Shown one piece after another: positions 57,048 through 64,000 of a stretch of 64,000 nucleotides of DNA. Below the pieces are notes generated by a model, which had not been told where the DNA came from, ran no database searches, and worked only from the letters and a program-made list of their open reading frames with translations. The position numbers and the translations under genes were made by a program. How positions within the stretch are numbered: the first letter of the stretch is position 1; the number at the start of each line of letters is the position of its first letter. The DNA is from Limenecus sp048360435 (GTDB lineage Bacteria; Cyanobacteriota; Vampirovibrionia; Gastranaerophilales; Gastranaerophilaceae): contig DBGCOP010000027.1 in the NCBI GenBank assembly GCA_048360435.1, positions 372,001-436,000 on the forward strand, written 5' to 3'.

Positions 57048-58991
57048 ATGAACAGTTCGTTAGAAAAAAATCTTATGTATATCAACAGGTATAATACTTC
57101 ACTTGTTGATAAAATAAAGAATGTAACTGCTTATAAAAATCACTATGAGATAAATATTAATCTTTCAGGTGAATATAATCTTATAATTAATAAAAATCCC
57201 GTGCATTCTTTGACAGGTGCTCAAAATGAGGCGTCTGCTCTTTTTTCTGCACTTCCTCACAATTCAAAAAATTCTTTGCATGTTATTTTTGGTCTGGGGT
57301 TGGGATATGTACTAGATATTTTTTCTCAGAAAACGAAAGGCAGTATAATTCTTTTCGAACCGGACATTGAAACTTTGAGGCTTGTTTTTGAAGCAGTAGA
57401 TCTCTGTGATGCATTATCAAAGAACAATGTTTTTGTTGTTTCTGATTTAGCTGAATTTGAAAAAGTTTTTGAATCTGTATTCAGATATAAAACAAAAGTT
57501 TCATTTTCATATTTAGACTATTATTTACATTTTGCATCAGACAAGTTGGAGGACTTCAGAAGGCAATTAGACAGACTTTACAGTATTTATTCATTTAACT
57601 TTGTATATCAGGCAAAAGAGATAAATTTGTTTTTTCAGAAGACTCTTACTAATCTGTCAAAAAAATATAAAGGCTTGCTATTAACAGATAACAAAAATAA
57701 GTTTAAAGATGTACCAGCTGTAATTGTTTCAGCAGGTCCATCCTTGAGCAAAAATATAGAGGTTTTAAAAAAATATAAGGATAATGCTGTTATTTTTTGT
57801 GTTGGGACAGCATTGAAAACGCTTTACAAAAATGATATTGTTCCGGATTTTTTAAATGTTATTGAAAAAAATAATACTTCTTTTCATTATGATTTGTCTT
57901 GTACAAAAGATATGATGCTTATTGCAGAACCTTATACAAGCAGTTCTGTTTTTGATTTTGAATTTAAAGAAAGATTTCTTTCTGTTTCTATGGAAGTTGA
58001 TTCTAACAGATGGTTTTTGGAAAAGGCAAACAAGGAATTTGTACCTTTTGAAACGAAGGGTACTGTTTCTTATCAGGCATTGTCTTCTGCGTTGTATCTT
58101 GGATGCAATCCTATTATTTTAATTGGGCAGGATTTAGCTTATACGGATGGTCAGTGTTATGCAAAAGGCTCCGAGTTTGACGGTTTGGAATGCTTAAGAG
58201 ACGAAAAAACAGGTGAATATAAGATTTATCCCAGAGATTTTGAGCAATATAAGGCTGCATATTATAAAAATAATATTAATTTGTCAGATGAAGAGAAAAC
58301 AGCACGTCTTATTGCAAGACTTAATAACCTCAATAGGAGTCTTGTTTTTGTTGATTCTCAAGATGGCTCTAAGCTTCCGACCGAATCAGGATATGCACTG
58401 TTTTTAGAGTATATAAAAGATTTTGCGAAAAAACATTCCGGTGAAGCTGAATTGATAAACTCTTCAATAGGTGGTGCATTGATACAAGGTTTTAAAACAC
58501 AGCCTCTTGAACGGACACTTAGTAAATATTCTACAAATATTCTGGATAAAAAACAGTTATTTGACGGTTTGAATAAGGAAACTTCTTTTGATAAAGGGCT
58601 TATCATCGAAAACTTGAAAGATGATATAATGGCTTTGAATGAGGTTAAAACTCTTTTTGAAAAGGGAAAAAACATTGTAAAAAGTATGTCTTGTTCTGTT
58701 AAGAGAAATTCCTTGCTCGGGCATGATATGCTTGTTGCTGTAAAAAAAGCAGCAGATTTATATGTAAATATTACAAATAATTTTGCGAATAAAAACAGGC
58801 TTTTAAAGATGCTGGTGTTAAAAGAAAATTATGAACTCGGCTATTTTATGAAAGAGTCGGATGGAAAAATGTCAGAAAACGTTATGAAAACTTTTTATTC
58901 TTTATTTGAAGACTATTACAAAAACGGCTTTGACAGAATCATAGAAGTAGAAAGTTTAATAAATAAGGCTATTATTGAGCTTAAGGAGTAA
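57048..58991 (+). CDS. DUF115 / Maf-like protein
   Basis: A 647-residue protein with VIVSAGPSLSKNIEVLKKYK and FCVGTALKTLYKNDIVPDFLNVIE (split here), the DUF115 core (about 222-275), and QDLAYTDG later. Relatives include 6-hydroxymethylpterin pyrophosphokinases and Maf proteins that glycosylate flagellin with nonulosonic acids. The size and two flanking helical parts point to the Maf type. No flagellar gene is in the window. Confidence 0.8.
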   Translation: MNSSLEKNLMYINRYNTSLVDKIKNVTAYKNHYEININLSGEYNLIINKNPVHSLTGAQNEASALFSALPHNSKNSLHVIFGLGLGYVLDIFSQKTKGSIILFEPDIETLRLVFEAVDLCDALSKNNVFVVSDLAEFEKVFESVFRYKTKVSFSYLDYYLHFASDKLEDFRRQLDRLYSIYSFNFVYQAKEINLFFQKTLTNLSKKYKGLLLTDNKNKFKDVPAVIVSAGPSLSKNIEVLKKYKDNAVIFCVGTALKTLYKNDIVPDFLNVIEKNNTSFHYDLSCTKDMMLIAEPYTSSSVFDFEFKERFLSVSMEVDSNRWFLEKANKEFVPFETKGTVSYQALSSALYLGCNPIILIGQDLAYTDGQCYAKGSEFDGLECLRDEKTGEYKIYPRDFEQYKAAYYKNNINLSDEEKTARLIARLNNLNRSLVFVDSQDGSKLPTESGYALFLEYIKDFAKKHSGEAELINSSIGGALIQGFKTQPLERTLSKYSTNILDKKQLFDGLNKETSFDKGLIIENLKDDIMALNEVKTLFEKGKNIVKSMSCSVKRNSLLGHDMLVAVKKAADLYVNITNNFANKNRLLKMLVLKENYELGYFMKESDGKMSENVMKTFYSLFEDYYKNGFDRIIEVESLINKAIIELKE

Positions 58992-58996
58992 ATTTA

Positions 58997-59434
58997 ATGA
59001 AATCAGTGATTCAAAGAGTAACAAAAGCATCTGTGTCAATAAGTGGAGAGGTTTATTCTTCAATAAACAACGGCATGCTTATATTATTCGGCGTAGAAAA
59101 AGGTGATAATGAAGAAAAATTAGATTGGATGGTTTCTAAAGTTCTTTCTTTGCGGTTTTTTGAAGACGAAAACGGAAAAATGAACAGGTCAATTACTGAC
59201 ATTTCCGGAGAAATACTTGTTGTGTCTCAGTTTACACTTGCTTCTGATTGTAAAAAAGGTACGCGGCCCAGTTTTGATAATGCAGAGGACCCTGTAAAAG
59301 CTAAAGCAATGTATGAGCTTTTTGTTTCAAGGCTTTCTGCTTCGGGGTTAAATGTTAAAACCGGTGTCTTTGCTGCAATGATGCAGGTTTCGCTATGTAA
59401 TAACGGGCCTGTAACCTTTGTTTTAAGCAAATAG
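58997..59434 (+). CDS. dtd: D-aminoacyl-tRNA deacylase
   Basis: A 145-residue protein with MKSVIQRVTKASVSI, the SQFTLASDCKKGTRPSF motif with catalytic Thr-rich loop, and the GPVTFVL end, all of Dtd. It removes D-amino acids from tRNA. Follows the DUF115 gene by 5 bases. Confidence 0.95.
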   Translation: MKSVIQRVTKASVSISGEVYSSINNGMLILFGVEKGDNEEKLDWMVSKVLSLRFFEDENGKMNRSITDISGEILVVSQFTLASDCKKGTRPSFDNAEDPVKAKAMYELFVSRLSASGLNVKTGVFAAMMQVSLCNNGPVTFVLSK

Positions 59435-59577
59435 TAGTATAAAATTTGTAAAAAAACTTGCCTTAATTTCTGTTTCCCTTTAAAATGTTAAAAGATATTA
59501 GAATTATAATTTATTAAGATGTCGAGGAGCTAATAAGAAAATAGCCTTTCGCCTTTTACTTCAAAAGGGTTGTAAAA

Positions 59578-60690
59578 ATGTATGTAAATAAGTGTACTAA
59601 ATGTGGAGCGGAATTTGAAACCAAAAACCCTAAAAGGGTAATTTGCCCCAACTGCTTGTATCCGGATAAGAAAAACGGCGGTGATACCGGTTCTGATTCA
59701 CAGGATAGTTCTCAAGAACAAAATCAATATTCTGCGGGTGAACATCAAGGTTCTTATTCATCAGGCGGTTATTCGTCAGATTCATATCAAAGAAGAGACG
59801 ATCGTCCTTATCAGGAACGTCCCAGATATGATACGCAAAGAAGTTATAATGCCGGCGGATACCAGAGACCTCAAGGAAATTATATCAGACCTCAGCAGGG
59901 TGGATACAATCGTACTCAAGGCGGTTATAATAATGACAGAAATTATGATAGACCAAGACAACCGCGTCCCTATGACAGAGGTGGTGACAACAGATATCAA
60001 AGACCTCAGCAAGGTGGTTATAACAACTATAACAGACAGCAAGGCGGATACCAGAGACCACAGCAGGGTAGCTATAATCGTTCTCAGGGCGGTTTTAACA
60101 GGCCGCAAGGAGGAAGAAGACCGATGGGTAGCCGTCCGCAAAAACCGCCGAAACAGCTGCTTGTTAACAAGGAACAGCTGGCACAGATAGAGGAATTGTA
60201 CAAAAAGATGCTTCCTCTTCCTAATCCCGATGCACATGAGGTTATTGGTGAACAAATAGGACTTGAAGCAAGAAAAGTATTCTTTGGTATTAATCTGGTC
60301 AGACAAAAAATGATGCTTCCGAAATTAGCATTTCCTAAAAGAAAACTTGCAGTTTCTCCTGATCAGCTTACAGCAATAAAAATGCTCTATGAGCCATTGC
60401 TGCCACTTCCTCCTATTGGATGCCACAAGATTATATCTGCTCAGTTAAAAATTGATGAATGGCGTGTCCATGTAGGTATAGGTTTAATTAGAAAACAACT
60501 CGGTCTTGATCGTTGGAATCCTGAAAGGGCGGATGCTCCTGCTGAATTCAAACAATCAGCTCAAGAAAAGGAGAAAAACGCTGAAGAAAAACTTTCTCAG
60601 ACTGATGAATTGCCTGAAGAAAAACCTAAAAAAAGAGGACGTAAAAAAGCATCTGAAACTGTGGAAGAACCCGTTAAAGAAGATGAGTAA
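59578..60690 (+). CDS. Zinc-ribbon protein with Gly/Tyr/Gln/Arg-rich low-complexity region and a duplicated domain
   Basis: A 370-residue protein. C6, C9, C23 and C26 form a zinc ribbon. Residues about 35-190 are dominated by Y, G, Q, R, N and P in motifs such as QRPQQGGYN, resembling FUS-like condensate formers. Two homologous units of about 55 residues follow (about 193-250 and 258-315), each with LY-x2-(M/L)LPLP and GI-x-L-(V/I)-R. A charged tail ends the protein and overlaps rimM by 8 bases. No family is recognised; RNA binding is inferred from the RG-rich part. Confidence 0.7.
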   Translation: MYVNKCTKCGAEFETKNPKRVICPNCLYPDKKNGGDTGSDSQDSSQEQNQYSAGEHQGSYSSGGYSSDSYQRRDDRPYQERPRYDTQRSYNAGGYQRPQGNYIRPQQGGYNRTQGGYNNDRNYDRPRQPRPYDRGGDNRYQRPQQGGYNNYNRQQGGYQRPQQGSYNRSQGGFNRPQGGRRPMGSRPQKPPKQLLVNKEQLAQIEELYKKMLPLPNPDAHEVIGEQIGLEARKVFFGINLVRQKMMLPKLAFPKRKLAVSPDQLTAIKMLYEPLLPLPPIGCHKIISAQLKIDEWRVHVGIGLIRKQLGLDRWNPERADAPAEFKQSAQEKEKNAEEKLSQTDELPEEKPKKRGRKKASETVEEPVKEDE

Positions 60691-61228
60691 GCTTGTTTCT
60701 ATTGGTAAAATTTTAAATTTCCACGGGATAAAAGGTGAAGTCAAAATGGGCTTTACTGCCGGTAATGAAAATTTAATCAAAAACCTTAAGCAAGTATATA
60801 TTTTTGATGAAAATAAAAAAGTTCCATATGATGTTGAATCTGTACGCTTTCATAAGAATCTGGCAATAATAAAATTTAAACAGGTTAATACTGTTAATGA
60901 TGTCTTGTTGATTAAAGGTCTTCTTGTGCATATTACAGAAGATGTTTTGAAATCTAAATTGGAAACAGATGAGTTTCTTATCAGTGAGTTGATAGGATTA
61001 TCTGTATTTGATACAGACGGTAATCAAATAGGCAAAGTGTCTGATATAGGTGAAAACAAGGCATCAAATTTATTGGAAATAAGAAAAAATAATGGTGCTT
61101 CTTTTATGGTTCCATTTGTTAAAGATCTTGTTCCTGTTGTTGATATTGAAAATAAGAAGATTGTAGTAAACATGCTCGAGGGCATAGATTCCAATACTGA
61201 TAAATTAAGGAAATTTAATGAGATTTGA
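60683..61228 (+). CDS. rimM: 16S rRNA processing protein RimM
   Basis: A 181-residue protein starting MSKLVSIGKILNFHGIKGE, the typical RimM front, followed by VYIFDENKKVPY, and the PRC-barrel end (ELIGLSVFDTDG, MVPFVKDLV). The ATG at 60683 overlaps the end of the zinc-ribbon gene; longer in-frame extension is not needed. Works in 30S maturation. Confidence 0.93.
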   Translation: MSKLVSIGKILNFHGIKGEVKMGFTAGNENLIKNLKQVYIFDENKKVPYDVESVRFHKNLAIIKFKQVNTVNDVLLIKGLLVHITEDVLKSKLETDEFLISELIGLSVFDTDGNQIGKVSDIGENKASNLLEIRKNNGASFMVPFVKDLVPVVDIENKKIVVNMLEGIDSNTDKLRKFNEI

Positions 61229-61961
61229 TGTATTAACTCTTTTTCCTGATATGATTAATCAGGCGTGCTCACACAGTATAATAGCAAGAGGTGTTAATAA
61301 CGGTATAATTTGCGTTAATACTGTTAATCCCAGAGATTTTACAAATGATAAACATAAAAAAGTAGATGATACGCCCTACGGTGGCGGAGCCGGTATGGTT
61401 TTAATGTGTCAGCCTTATTTCGATGCATTTGATTCAATAGAAAAGGATGCTGAAACAGAAGTTATAATTCTCTCTCCACAGGGCGATAGTTTTAATCAGC
61501 AAATATCTTGCGAGTTATCTCAAAAAAAACATATTATAATGATTTGCGGTCATTATGAGGGGTTTGATGAACGTATAAAAACTTACACTAAGGCAAGAGA
61601 AATATCAATTGGTGATTATGTTTTGACAGGTGGTGAGCTTCCTGCTTTGTGTGTGATTGATTCTGTTTCCAGAAATATTGAAGGTTTTTTAGGAAAACTT
61701 GATTCTGCTCACTTTGATTCTTTTTCAGACGGTCTTTTGGAATATCCGCAGTATACAAAACCAAGAGAGTATCATGGAATGAAGGTGCCGGATGTCCTTT
61801 TGAGCGGCAATCATTCGGAGATTGATAAATGGCGCAGAAAACAACAATTTCTAATAACTTATAAAAAAAGAAAAGATTTGTTTGAAAAATTTCAAAAAAA
61901 TTGTAATAATGAAAATGATATCAAGCTTTTGAATGAGGTTCTGAAAGAAATATTAGATTAA
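61218..61961 (+). CDS. trmD: tRNA (guanine37-N1)-methyltransferase
   Basis: A 247-residue TrmD with the trefoil-knot motifs TPYGGGAGMVL, CGHYEGFDERI, SIGDYVLTGGELP and the C-terminal basic DKWRRKQ. Overlaps rimM by 11 bases. Confidence 0.96.
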   Translation: MRFDVLTLFPDMINQACSHSIIARGVNNGIICVNTVNPRDFTNDKHKKVDDTPYGGGAGMVLMCQPYFDAFDSIEKDAETEVIILSPQGDSFNQQISCELSQKKHIIMICGHYEGFDERIKTYTKAREISIGDYVLTGGELPALCVIDSVSRNIEGFLGKLDSAHFDSFSDGLLEYPQYTKPREYHGMKVPDVLLSGNHSEIDKWRRKQQFLITYKKRKDLFEKFQKNCNNENDIKLLNEVLKEILD

Positions 61962-61995
61962 TATATAATTTGATACAAAAGTTGGGTTTTGGATT

Positions 61996-62880
61996 ATGGA
62001 TATAAATAATGAACAATTAAGAAAATTGATTGATTTAGCTGCTATTGATGTAGATTTTAGCAATATATCTTCTGATGACATAAACAAAGCTTTGATTTCA
62101 ATTGAAAGAAAATTGCTTTCTTTTGGAGGTCAGGAAGCAATGACTGTTCCTGCCGAGTTTAATATTTTGATAGTTGATGATTTGGAGCTTTCTATTTATC
62201 AATTTAATCAGCTTCTTAAAAAAGTTGGTATCGTGCCGACTGTTGCAAGGAATAAAGAGGAAGCATTGGCTGAACTTAAAAAGAAAAAGTTTGATTACAT
62301 AGTTGTTGACTTATTTTTGCCTGATGCAGCAGATGGCATAGAGCTTATAGATGAGTGTATAAAGCTTAGAGATGCCAAAAGAACGAATAAAATTATTGTC
62401 ATGTCCGGTACTGATGATAAAAATCTTATCGAAAAATGTTATAAACTTGGAATTGATGAGTTTGTTCCTAAAAACAGCAATTGGCATGACCAAATTTTAA
62501 AATTTATTACCAGTTCTTTAACCTCAAAACAGCATGAAGACTTCTTTAAGTATTCTATTAATGATAACATTTGTTGTTATACAATAAATAAGTTTAATGG
62601 AAGAAAACACATAGATATGATTTTGAAAGATGTTACAACAAGTCTTTATACCGGATATACAAACATAATTTTCAACATGGAAAATGTTAAAATCTTTGAT
62701 GATGAATATACAAGTGTATTTGCTGAATTATACAAGATGTGTAATGAGAAAAAAGGTCAATTTATGCTTGTCAAAATTTCGGAATCTTTAAAAGAGGCAT
62801 TGTCAGATGCTTTTCTTGACACACTAATACCAACATTTTCAAGTGTTGATGTAGCTGTGAGTAAAATTGAATCTAACTAA
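61996..62880 (+). CDS. Response-regulator receiver protein with STAS-like C-terminus
   Basis: A 294-residue protein. Residues about 54-175 form a receiver domain (ILIVDDLELS, phospho-acceptor Asp in YIVVDLFLPD at about 104, VMSGT, and the Lys in FVPKNSN). The last 110 residues resemble a STAS domain (NIIFNMENVKIFDDEY, MLVKISE). No kinase is nearby. Ends 4 bases inside the rpiB stop. Confidence 0.75.
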   Translation: MDINNEQLRKLIDLAAIDVDFSNISSDDINKALISIERKLLSFGGQEAMTVPAEFNILIVDDLELSIYQFNQLLKKVGIVPTVARNKEEALAELKKKKFDYIVVDLFLPDAADGIELIDECIKLRDAKRTNKIIVMSGTDDKNLIEKCYKLGIDEFVPKNSNWHDQILKFITSSLTSKQHEDFFKYSINDNICCYTINKFNGRKHIDMILKDVTTSLYTGYTNIIFNMENVKIFDDEYTSVFAELYKMCNEKKGQFMLVKISESLKEALSDAFLDTLIPTFSSVDVAVSKIESN

Positions 62881-63314
62881 TTTTCAAACATTTCGACTCT
62901 TTTTGAATGTCTTCCTCCTTCAAAAGGCGTGTCCAGCCATATCTTTACTATATCTTTTGCCAAATAATCTCCGATAATTCGTTCACCGAGGCACAATATG
63001 TTAGTGTTGTTGTGAGAACGTGAGCATTTTGCGCTTGTTGTGTCTGAAACAGCTACTGCTCTTATACCTTTAATTTTGTTTGCTGCAATTGACATTCCTA
63101 GCCCTGTTCCGCATATTAGAATTCCTTTTTCATATCTTCCTTCTGCAATGCTGTTAGCTACATTTTTTGCAATAACCGGATAATCACAGGATTCTTTTGT
63201 ATAAGTACCGGCATCATTTATCTTGTATCCGAGTTCTTCAAGATATTTTATAATTGTATTTTTAAGTTCAAGTCCTGCATGATCACAGCCTATAATTATT
63301 GTTTTTTCAGTCAT
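62877..63314 (-). CDS. rpiB: Ribose-5-phosphate isomerase B
   Basis: A 145-residue protein starting MTEKTIIIGCDHAGLELK, with CDHAG, GLGMSIAANK, RSHNNTN and LCLGER motifs of RpiB. GGAG precedes the ATG at 63314 (an ATG 5 codons upstream overlaps this site). Interconverts ribose-5-P and ribulose-5-P. Confidence 0.95.
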   Translation of the reverse strand: MTEKTIIIGCDHAGLELKNTIIKYLEELGYKINDAGTYTKESCDYPVIAKNVANSIAEGRYEKGILICGTGLGMSIAANKIKGIRAVAVSDTTSAKCSRSHNNTNILCLGERIIGDYLAKDIVKIWLDTPFEGGRHSKRVEMFEN

Positions 63315-63438
63315 CTTGTTTTTCTCCATTTACAATTAAATATATCATACTATGTAAAAATATGTTAATTATTATTTGTAATATCTAAAGTCATGTTTTA
63401 ATTGTGCCGATTTAATAATTGTTGATATTTAAAACAGG

Positions 63439-63654
63439 ATGTGCGAAGTGTTCAAAGATATTATTGAAGGTGTAAATGATTTAGAAGAAAGAATGTGCGA
63501 ATATTCTGAGATGAATTCGTATCTTTTTTCTTTTAATAAGATATATATGATTACAAGTAATTATATTTACAAAACGCCTGAATATAATCATCAGCCTTAT
63601 ACATTCAAGTATGGTGATTATTCTTTTGGTGATTATGTAAAAAACTATGTTTAA
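63439..63654 (+). CDS. Small hypothetical protein
   Basis: A 71-residue, Tyr- and Glu-rich protein ending YGDYSFGDYVKNYV. No family recognised; the start has only a weak ribosome site. Between two convergent genes, so it might be spurious. Confidence 0.4.
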   Translation: MCEVFKDIIEGVNDLEERMCEYSEMNSYLFSFNKIYMITSNYIYKTPEYNHQPYTFKYGDYSFGDYVKNYV

Positions 63655-63669
63655 CTATGGCTAATAACC

Positions 63670-64000
63670 TTATTTTTTGTTTAAAAAACTCTTAATTTCA
63701 CTTGCAAGTTTGATTGATTCAGCTTGCAAGTTTTCATATGTGGAGTCATTATGTATAACATAGTCCCAATTCTTTACATTATCCAAGTCAACTTCTGTTA
63801 TATCAGTTTCTCCTACGAGATTTCCTCGGGAGCTTCTTGTTTCTCTTGAGGCTTCTACACGTATTTTATATGCACCTGCTTCTTCAAAAAACTCGTGTTC
63901 TCTTTTTACTCTGACATCAGGAACAACAATGTTTCCCGGCATTTTTATTACTTTTTTTATCCAATAGTCTTTGTCTTCGCTTCTTCGTTTATTGCCAAGG
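63670..64000 (-). CDS. Deoxynucleotide kinase-like P-loop protein (C-terminal part)
   Basis: The frame is open to the right edge. The visible 109 residues include DKDYWIKKV and then NIVVPDVRVKREHEFF, the segment near the lid of phage-type deoxynucleoside monophosphate kinases, followed by an acidic loop. The P-loop is outside the window. The family is a pattern judgement. Confidence 0.6.
   Translation of the reverse strand, partial: LGNKRRSEDKDYWIKKVIKMPGNIVVPDVRVKREHEFFEEAGAYKIRVEASRETRSSRGNLVGETDITEVDLDNVKNWDYVIHNDSTYENLQAESIKLASEIKSFLNKK

Noticed and set aside
59681..60190. 169-codon frame overlapping the low-complexity gene
   Set aside because: It is a frame shadow of the repetitive Gly/Tyr/Gln codons and has no start signal.
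1..64000. CRISPR array
   Set aside because: No run of direct repeats with regular spacers and no cas genes were seen.

Overview
The window is AT-rich bacterial DNA in two parts: about 35 kb of a tail-bearing prophage on the left, and about 29 kb of ordinary chromosome on the right, with a tRNA-Val gene at the junction. The host is most likely a gut Gastranaerophilales bacterium (Vampirovibrionia, formerly Melainabacteria). The grounds are two large proteins with N-terminal '(A)VSFG' motifs and calcium-loop C-termini, an acetyltransferase with a 'TSFKA' N-terminus, several TPR proteins and the low GC. This is recognition by eye, not a database result.

Prophage, late region (minus strand, about 22 kb down to 197): terminase small and large subunits, DUF1073 portal, minor head protein, a DUF2213 protease with an embedded toxin-like domain and a nested scaffold start, decoration protein, DUF2184 capsid, DUF4054 and other connectors, DUF3383 tail sheath, tail tube, a frameshifted tail-assembly chaperone, a short tape measure, Dit-like protein, baseplate plug, and a tail hub fused to an M23 peptidase. 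This gene set means a contractile-tailed (myovirus-type) phage. Endolysin, holin, J/gp25 baseplate genes and tail fibres are not seen; the left end of the prophage lies outside the window.

Cargo in the late region: between 1.9 and 5.4 kb, genes for zinc-ribbon/TM2 and zinc-ribbon/TonB-C proteins and three paralogous secreted proteins interrupt the tail operon. They are interleaved with two extra copies of the Dit gene's 3' end that have different C-termini. Three copies of a new-looking module (SD-sequestering hairpin, 24-residue-type hydrophobic mini-ORF, two-tier hairpin) sit between tail genes at 6.15-6.36, 8.62-8.80 and 8.90-9.07 kb.

Prophage, early and lysogeny region (22-35 kb): small proteins, a beta-class DNA methyltransferase, DnaC-like loader, replication initiator, SSB, PD-(D/E)XK nuclease and a Sak4-like ATPase run leftward from a strong promoter at 29.95 kb. 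To the right lie a Cro-like protein, a HEPN-domain protein next to a strongly structured non-coding stretch (31.04-31.20 kb), an RHH protein, a CI-like repressor with dyad operators, membrane proteins, an ImmA-like peptidase and a large serine recombinase whose last codons lie inside the tRNA-Val gene.

Chromosome (35.3-64 kb): uvrB, folP, a relA/spoT-type gene, a DUF167 gene, secG, a YqeG-type phosphatase, a U32 peptidase, rpsU (57 codons), rlmN, a DUF115/Maf-like gene, dtd, rimM, trmD and rpiB, mixed with TPR proteins, a divergent kinase-like protein, a low-complexity zinc-ribbon protein and, at the right edge, a partial nucleotide kinase-like gene.
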